The notes under the pieces are model-generated. The model was not told the origin of the DNA. It did not search any database and saw only the letters and a program-made list of their open reading frames with translations. This document shows, one piece after another, positions 37,403 through 41,619 of a DNA stretch of 41,619 bases (positions are counted from its first letter, which is position 1; each line of letters starts with the position of its first letter). Source of the stretch: a virus; the IMG/VR virus record IMGVR_UViG_3300049482_000043, positions 1 through 41,619 of that record. The stretch is one strand, 5' to 3'. The translations under genes and the position numbers were made by a program.

Positions 37403-40105
37403 ATGGGGCTCGTTGTCGTCACTGTTGCAAGCGGAGGGCTTCCGGTCGTTGAGACGCCTGGAGGCTATCCGGTAGCGGAAGGCCAGATGGGCGTTCCTGT
37501 CACGAAAGTCACCGGCAAGTATGGATGGCCGGTGACGTATACGGGCGGCAGCGGGCCGCCCAACTGGAGCAGTACGATCTTCCCCGGTTCGCTGCAGATC
37601 ACCGGACAGACCATCGCCGACTCCTATGACATTCACGCTTATCTCGAAACGATCACGCCAAACGTGACGCCCATTGGTGGCGCGACTGTCACGGATATCT
37701 ACGCGCCGGCCAGCGGCGGCGGGACGACGACAGTGACCGCACCAAACGGCATGAGTTGGACGTTCCCCGGCACCGTGACGAACGGCACGTATGTCAACGG
37801 TGATGTGTGGGTGTACACCACGTCAACACTGCCGATGCCGACGATGTCAAGTCCACCGACTGGAAGCGGCGCGACTGCGCGAAACGGCGGGATGATAAAC
37901 CCGACGTTTAATACGTTGGTCGAAACCAGCCCAATGGGCGAGGCCTACACGGCGTCGTTGAAGCAGGGCTACGATGGGCGGTCCAGCGAGAGTGGTGCCC
38001 TTGACTACGACGCGGCATCCAACGCGCACGTTAGCGCAGCAACGCTAAGCCCCGGAGATAGTCTCGTCTCTGCGGTAAGTATCAGTGATGCAGAGTATGC
38101 GGTGTTCACTTCCAACCACCGGGCCATTGGGCAAATGGCTTGCCTGACGGTTGTTAACTACATTCCAAACACGGACGAGTTCAGGCCACCTTATTTTGGC
38201 GCCACAAAAACCCGTTGGCGATGGAGCGATCTCAACCTCGCTCTGCTGCCCAACCGGACGGCGGCGTTCAACCCGAAGGGCACATCGTCGGACGACTTCC
38301 ACATCGACACTGCTTCAATTCGCGCCGACCCTGGCGTGGAAGACCCTTACATCACCAATACACAGGCGATGCGGTGCAATGCGCTGCCTGATCTTCAATA
38401 TTTTATCTATCCAATTATTGGGACCAACGTCGTCACGCTGATGGTCCCTTATAAGCAGCAGCATGGCTACCCGCGAGACCGTGGCGCGGCTTACGGGCAG
38501 TTGGCTTGCTATGTGGCGCATAACTTCGCCGATCGTGATGTGTTTCTTGCGCGCATCGTTCAAACCGGGATCGATGCCTACGCGGTCGCCACTGGCTTTG
38601 GCGGCAATACGCCGTTCGCTTGTGGGGCCGGGTTCTTCGCCACGCCGCTCTGGTACATTCGGTTTGCCGGACTTCTGCTTAACAATACAGGCATGAAGAA
38701 CGCAGTTAACATCTCAACCGGAAAAGTAGACTTTTACGGCAACCCATATCCAAAGTGGGGCGAGCGTATCATTTCTTATTACAGTGCATCCGCTTATTCT
38801 GGTTATTTACTGCCGCCCGGTTACAGTGGCTCCACGCCGTTATATGGGGCACAACCGCTTCAGGATGTGTCGGTATCGCAACCCGCTAATGGGACGTATC
38901 GCGATCCCAGCGGCGTGTACGATACTTATCCGTACCACGAGGCGTCCTCTCTTTGGTACGGAACCGTTGGGGCCAATTCCGCGAATGCAACCACGCTACA
39001 ATTAGATGCCGGCGTGCCGGGGGCATGGGGCGATGGGTTCTTCAACGGTTGTACAATTGAAGCGACACTGGACGGCAGCGTTCAGGTGCGGACCATCACC
39101 GGCTATGTAGCGTCCACCAGAACCGTCACAGTCGGCTCCGCTTTCTCTGTCAACCCGGACAACGACGACACTTTCATCATTCATCAGCTCGCATTCCCAA
39201 ATATTCTCGCGAGCACCTACGCGCAATATCCGCAACCGCATCCACCGGGGTGGCTTGGCTCATACGCCATTATGAACTTCGCCCACATTGGAAGTTTCAT
39301 GGCGAGTGTCGCGATGGCCGATGAAGCATTCTGGGGTGGCGCGGTTGCCGCCTACGATCGCCGTTGGGCCAATGACCGGCAGATGTGGGAAAACTGGGGT
39401 GTCCAGTTTGACTATAGTTCTACTGGATCGGGCTTCGACTATCAGCGGGACATCAAGGGGTTTGGCGGCAAGGGTAACGGCTGGATGCGCGGTCTTTGGG
39501 ATGTGTTGAACCCACCGACCGAGACGATCACAGCCGGTTCGCTGCCGATTGTCGGGCAGACGATCACGCCGGTCTGGGGGAGTGGCCCTAGTTATACGAC
39601 GATCTTCCAGGTCACACCGAATGCCAACGACCCTGGCTACCCTGGCTACGCGCTGCGCAGCACCGTTGTCGTTACTGGCGGGTCCGGGGGCACGAACAAA
39701 GTGCGGGTTACATTCGAGGCCGACAGTACACAGCCGATGTCTATCGATCATGCGTCTATTGGAATTTCAGTGGCAACTGACCCTGGCGACAGCAGCCGTG
39801 CAAATTGTACCGCCACCCCGGTTGAACTCACGTTTAACGGTGGTGGGCATGGCTTCGCCATTAGTGCAGGGCAAACCAAGGTCAGCGATGATGTCACGCT
39901 TGGAAGCTTTACCAGTTCAAACCTTCTGAATGTGACCATAGATTTCGGCGCTTCTAATCCAAACCCGCGAAAAACAGGTGGCCTTACAGGGCAAGGCATT
40001 GTGTCGTTCCAGGCTGCAACAGCATGGTATGCCACAGCGAGTGTGTCACCTACCGGCAACCTTTCAGCCCAGGTTCTGGGCTTCAACAAGATCGAAGTAA
40101 GCTAA
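37403..40105 (+). CDS. Large virion-type protein of unknown fold (900 residues)
   Basis: 900 residues, starting after GGAG. The N-terminal 190 are beta-rich with Gly/Thr/Pro and two small Ig-like stretches. Residues 200-450 are mixed, with HIDTASIRADPGVEDPYITN, YPIIGTNVVTLMVPYKQQHG and aromatic-rich helices. Residues 540-680 include QLDAGVPGAWGDGFFNGCTI and a WGGAVAAYDRRWANDRQMWE stretch. The last 180 are again beta-rich. It may be a spike, a head fibre or a glycan-active enzyme, but I recognise no catalytic motif. It is followed closely by a smaller virion-type protein, and both lie between portal and scaffold. Confidence 0.6.
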   Translation: MGLVVVTVASGGLPVVETPGGYPVAEGQMGVPVTKVTGKYGWPVTYTGGSGPPNWSSTIFPGSLQITGQTIADSYDIHAYLETITPNVTPIGGATVTDIYAPASGGGTTTVTAPNGMSWTFPGTVTNGTYVNGDVWVYTTSTLPMPTMSSPPTGSGATARNGGMINPTFNTLVETSPMGEAYTASLKQGYDGRSSESGALDYDAASNAHVSAATLSPGDSLVSAVSISDAEYAVFTSNHRAIGQMACLTVVNYIPNTDEFRPPYFGATKTRWRWSDLNLALLPNRTAAFNPKGTSSDDFHIDTASIRADPGVEDPYITNTQAMRCNALPDLQYFIYPIIGTNVVTLMVPYKQQHGYPRDRGAAYGQLACYVAHNFADRDVFLARIVQTGIDAYAVATGFGGNTPFACGAGFFATPLWYIRFAGLLLNNTGMKNAVNISTGKVDFYGNPYPKWGERIISYYSASAYSGYLLPPGYSGSTPLYGAQPLQDVSVSQPANGTYRDPSGVYDTYPYHEASSLWYGTVGANSANATTLQLDAGVPGAWGDGFFNGCTIEATLDGSVQVRTITGYVASTRTVTVGSAFSVNPDNDDTFIIHQLAFPNILASTYAQYPQPHPPGWLGSYAIMNFAHIGSFMASVAMADEAFWGGAVAAYDRRWANDRQMWENWGVQFDYSSTGSGFDYQRDIKGFGGKGNGWMRGLWDVLNPPTETITAGSLPIVGQTITPVWGSGPSYTTIFQVTPNANDPGYPGYALRSTVVVTGGSGGTNKVRVTFEADSTQPMSIDHASIGISVATDPGDSSRANCTATPVELTFNGGGHGFAISAGQTKVSDDVTLGSFTSSNLLNVTIDFGASNPNPRKTGGLTGQGIVSFQAATAWYATASVSPTGNLSAQVLGFNKIEVS

Positions 40106-40124
40106 CCTTAACAGGAGAGCAACA

Positions 40125-40556
40125 ATGCCAACCTTCACCGAGCCAGACGTTCTTTCTGCCGATATCACAAACAAGGTCCACAATTTTACTTCGGACACGA
40201 TCCGGCTGGCGCTGAGCAGCACTGCGCCCGCTCCCGGCACCACGTTCCTGCTGGCGAACGTGACGAACATCACCGCCGGCAACGGCTACATCGCCGCCGT
40301 GGAGGGTGCCGGTAAAGCCGCTCCGTTGACTGTCTCACGCAGCGGACAAACGACGACTGTAGCACACACTGCGACGGTCGTGTGGACCGCGACCGGCGGC
40401 CCAATTGCGGCATTCCGCTACGTCATTTGGTGGAACGACACGCCGACCTCACCTGCCAACCCGGTCATCGGCTGGATCGATCACGGCTCGACGATCAACA
40501 TGGCTGTTAGCGATACTTACACGCTGCCGGCGGCGGCGTTATTCACGATCAACTGA
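40125..40556 (+). CDS. Small beta-rich virion-type protein
   Basis: 143 residues, with AGGAGAG before the start. The pattern FTSDTIRLALSSTAPAPGTT, NVTNITAGNGYIAAVE and a C-terminal DTYTLPAAALFTIN is a familiar one for small phage structural proteins near head or tail fibres. All-beta. Probably a partner of the 900-residue protein just upstream. Confidence 0.6.
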   Translation: MPTFTEPDVLSADITNKVHNFTSDTIRLALSSTAPAPGTTFLLANVTNITAGNGYIAAVEGAGKAAPLTVSRSGQTTTVAHTATVVWTATGGPIAAFRYVIWWNDTPTSPANPVIGWIDHGSTINMAVSDTYTLPAAALFTIN

Positions 40557-40557
40557 C

Positions 40558-40803
40558 ATGGACTACGTTACCGACATAAAACGCCGGCCGCTCATCCTGG
40601 CGGATCGTACCATCTCAGCGATCCAGCTTCAGGTGCTTGGCAACATCAAAGACAACATCAGGATCGGTGTTACCGGTGCCGAGGTGCGCAGCGATGGATC
40701 TGTGGTGATAAACTTTGCGCCTGATCAGGCGCAGGCGTTGGCGAAGGAGCTAATGAACCTGGCGCGGAAGGGACGCTTCAGTGTCAACGGCCACACTGGT
40801 TGA
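40558..40803 (+). CDS. Small unknown protein
   Basis: 81 residues from the ATG at 40558. VTDIKRRPLILADRTISAIQ, then GAEVRSDGSVVINFAPDQAQ and a helical end. It overlaps the next gene by 23 bases. No family recognised. Confidence 0.55.
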   Translation: MDYVTDIKRRPLILADRTISAIQLQVLGNIKDNIRIGVTGAEVRSDGSVVINFAPDQAQALAKELMNLARKGRFSVNGHTG

Positions 40804-41122
40804 GATCGGGCCGGGGCGTTGGCGGTTTTGCAAGCCAGCGACGCCGCCTGCCCGCAGTAGTCTGCCGTGTCCGCATATCATCAGCGACATCATGGACCCG
40901 ACAGAACAGGTCGATGGTAATTTCTACACGTCCAAGTCGGCGTTCCGCCGGGTTGGAAGGCAACTTGGGCTAATAGAGGTGGGCAATGAAAAACCGAAAG
41001 CCAGGAAGAGGGCAAGCACTCAAGAAGGTGCTGAAAAGGCACGTCGAGAAGCGATCGGCAAGGCAGTCGCGCAATACCAAGCGGGCCGACGAGTTCAAGT
41101 TAATGCGCAAGAGGGTCGATGA
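40781..41122 (+). CDS. Conserved small phage protein, GTG start
   Basis: 113 residues from the GTG at 40781. The segment CPHIISDIMDPTEQVDGNFY and TSKSAFRRVGRQLGLIEVGN is common in podoviral genomes, where it reads S-D-I-M-x-P-T-x-H/Q ... F-Y-T-S-K-S-x-Y/F-R; it has no known role. The last 45 residues are basic and share DNA with the next gene in another frame (137 bases), so they may be less constrained. Confidence 0.7.
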   Translation: MSTATLVEIGPGRWRFCKPATPPARSSLPCPHIISDIMDPTEQVDGNFYTSKSAFRRVGRQLGLIEVGNEKPKARKRASTQEGAEKARREAIGKAVAQYQAGRRVQVNAQEGR

Positions 41123-41267
41123 GTTTGCCAAGACGCATCCCGGCTTCGACAAGCTCGCCAACGAGATCATTTTCTGGATCAACAAAAAGCTCAACCTCGA
41201 TGACGCCTATCTCGTAGCCAATGTGCTGGACAAGTTGAAGGTGAAATTAGGGAAGGCAGCACCATGA
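40986..41267 (+). CDS. Stand-alone scaffold C-terminal-domain-like protein
   Basis: 93 residues; AGGTGGG precedes the ATG. The N-terminal half is strongly basic (about 1-35). The C-terminal half VDEFAKTHPGFDKLANEIIF then LDDAYLVANVLDKL aligns with the scaffold's VDKFAEQHPRFDELADQIKL and LEQAYARADKL over about 40 residues. It is therefore a paralogue of the domain that in scaffolds contacts the capsid protein. Its ATGA overlap with the scaffold gene links their translation. Confidence 0.7.
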   Translation: MKNRKPGRGQALKKVLKRHVEKRSARQSRNTKRADEFKLMRKRVDEFAKTHPGFDKLANEIIFWINKKLNLDDAYLVANVLDKLKVKLGKAAP

Positions 41268-41619
41268 GCGACACACACGCACCATCAGCACCGCCACCGT
41301 CGGCACCCGCCCCCGCCCAGCCGGCGCCACCACAGCAGACCGATGTGCCGGTCAACGAGGCGCCGGTAAGCTCGCCGACGCCGATCGGCGATCAGGCACC
41401 GCCCAAGCCGGCGCATGTGGCGCGGCAGGAGTCGCTGGAGAAGGCGTTTGCCAAGGCCACCGAGGCGCAGGCGGCGGCCAAGCGCGAGCGCCCCGGTATG
41501 GGCCACAACAAGCCGCCAGAGGCAATGGCGAAGGAGCCCGAGAAGGCCGCGGAGAAGGCCGAGCGCACCAGCAAGCCGTCTGAGGCGCAGCAGCGATACC
41601 GCGAGGCCGGCAAGTTCGC
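41264..41619 (+). CDS. Scaffolding-like protein, N-terminal 118 residues (continues at 27)
   Basis: The real start of the scaffold gene: an ATG coupled to the upstream stop. The N-terminus is Pro/Ala/Gln-rich (APSAPPPSAPAPAQPAPPQQ) and disordered, then charged helices (ARQESLEKAFAKATEAQAAA). The reading frame runs to the window end and continues without change in the copy beginning at 27, so the full protein has about 435 residues. Confidence 0.85.
   Translation, partial: MSDTHAPSAPPPSAPAPAQPAPPQQTDVPVNEAPVSSPTPIGDQAPPKPAHVARQESLEKAFAKATEAQAAAKRERPGMGHNKPPEAMAKEPEKAAEKAERTSKPSEAQQRYREAGKF
41494..41619 (+). repeat. Direct terminal repeat, right copy (126 bp)
   Basis: Identical to 23-148. It is the other end of the assembly overlap and marks the circle closure inside the scaffold gene. 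Confidence 0.9.

Overview
The window is a complete temperate short-tailed (podovirus-type) phage genome laid out as a line. Bases 23-148 are repeated exactly at 41494-41619, and one reading frame runs through the junction, so the molecule is best read as a circle (or circularly permuted DNA) of about 41,471 bp. The first 26 bases are a reversed copy of 41459-41484 and are probably an assembly artefact. The host is very likely an alphaproteobacterium, probably in or near the Rhizobiales. The phage carries a GcrA-type cell-cycle regulator, which is an alphaproteobacterial family, the DNA is GC-rich, and its attachment site copies the 3' half of a GC-rich tRNA-Val(CAC). Assignment to a genus is not possible from the sequence alone.

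Rightward block (27017 through the circle junction to 17119). It begins with a Cro/YdaS-like regulator, an adenine methyltransferase, a PD-(D/E)XK-like nuclease, GcrA and a DUF1376-type replication protein. The packaging and head genes follow: small proteins, large terminase, a sigma region-4-like protein, portal, a 2OG-Fe(II) oxygenase, several small virion or unknown genes, an Ig-like (IPT/TIG) protein, a 900-residue unknown virion-type protein, the scaffolding protein (split by the window ends) and the major capsid protein. Next come the tail and injection genes: head-tail adaptor, collagen-like fibre, nozzle/stabilisation protein, an acidic low-complexity protein, a GNAT-like protein, three internal/ejection proteins (one with a lytic transglycosylase-like domain) and an S74 tail fibre. 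The block ends in a lysis cassette with an XhlA-like holin candidate, a TIGR02594-type endolysin and several tiny membrane proteins. Most genes overlap by 1 or 4 bases (TGATG or ATGA), which points to translational coupling.

Leftward block (26939 down to 17122). It begins with a CI-like S24 repressor and a second XRE regulator, followed by many small genes, a YqaJ exonuclease with an ERF annealing protein and NinB (a recombination module), two HNH endonucleases, small genes, an excisionase-like protein and a tyrosine integrase. The attP core lies directly beyond the integrase stop. On the other side of attP is a PEP-CTERM exported protein gene, which would sit at the opposite prophage end after integration and looks like lysogenic cargo. 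Small genes then run down to a convergent junction at 17119/17122.

The most notable points are: a PEP-CTERM cargo gene next to attP; a prolyl-hydroxylase-like oxygenase in a phage that also makes a collagen-like fibre; GcrA together with an adenine methyltransferase; a sigma region-4-like protein between terminase and portal; a stand-alone relative of the scaffold's C-terminal domain just upstream of the scaffold gene; a tRNA-like structured spacer at 37261-37390; and a rightward terminator lying beyond leftward genes, which implies antisense transcription.
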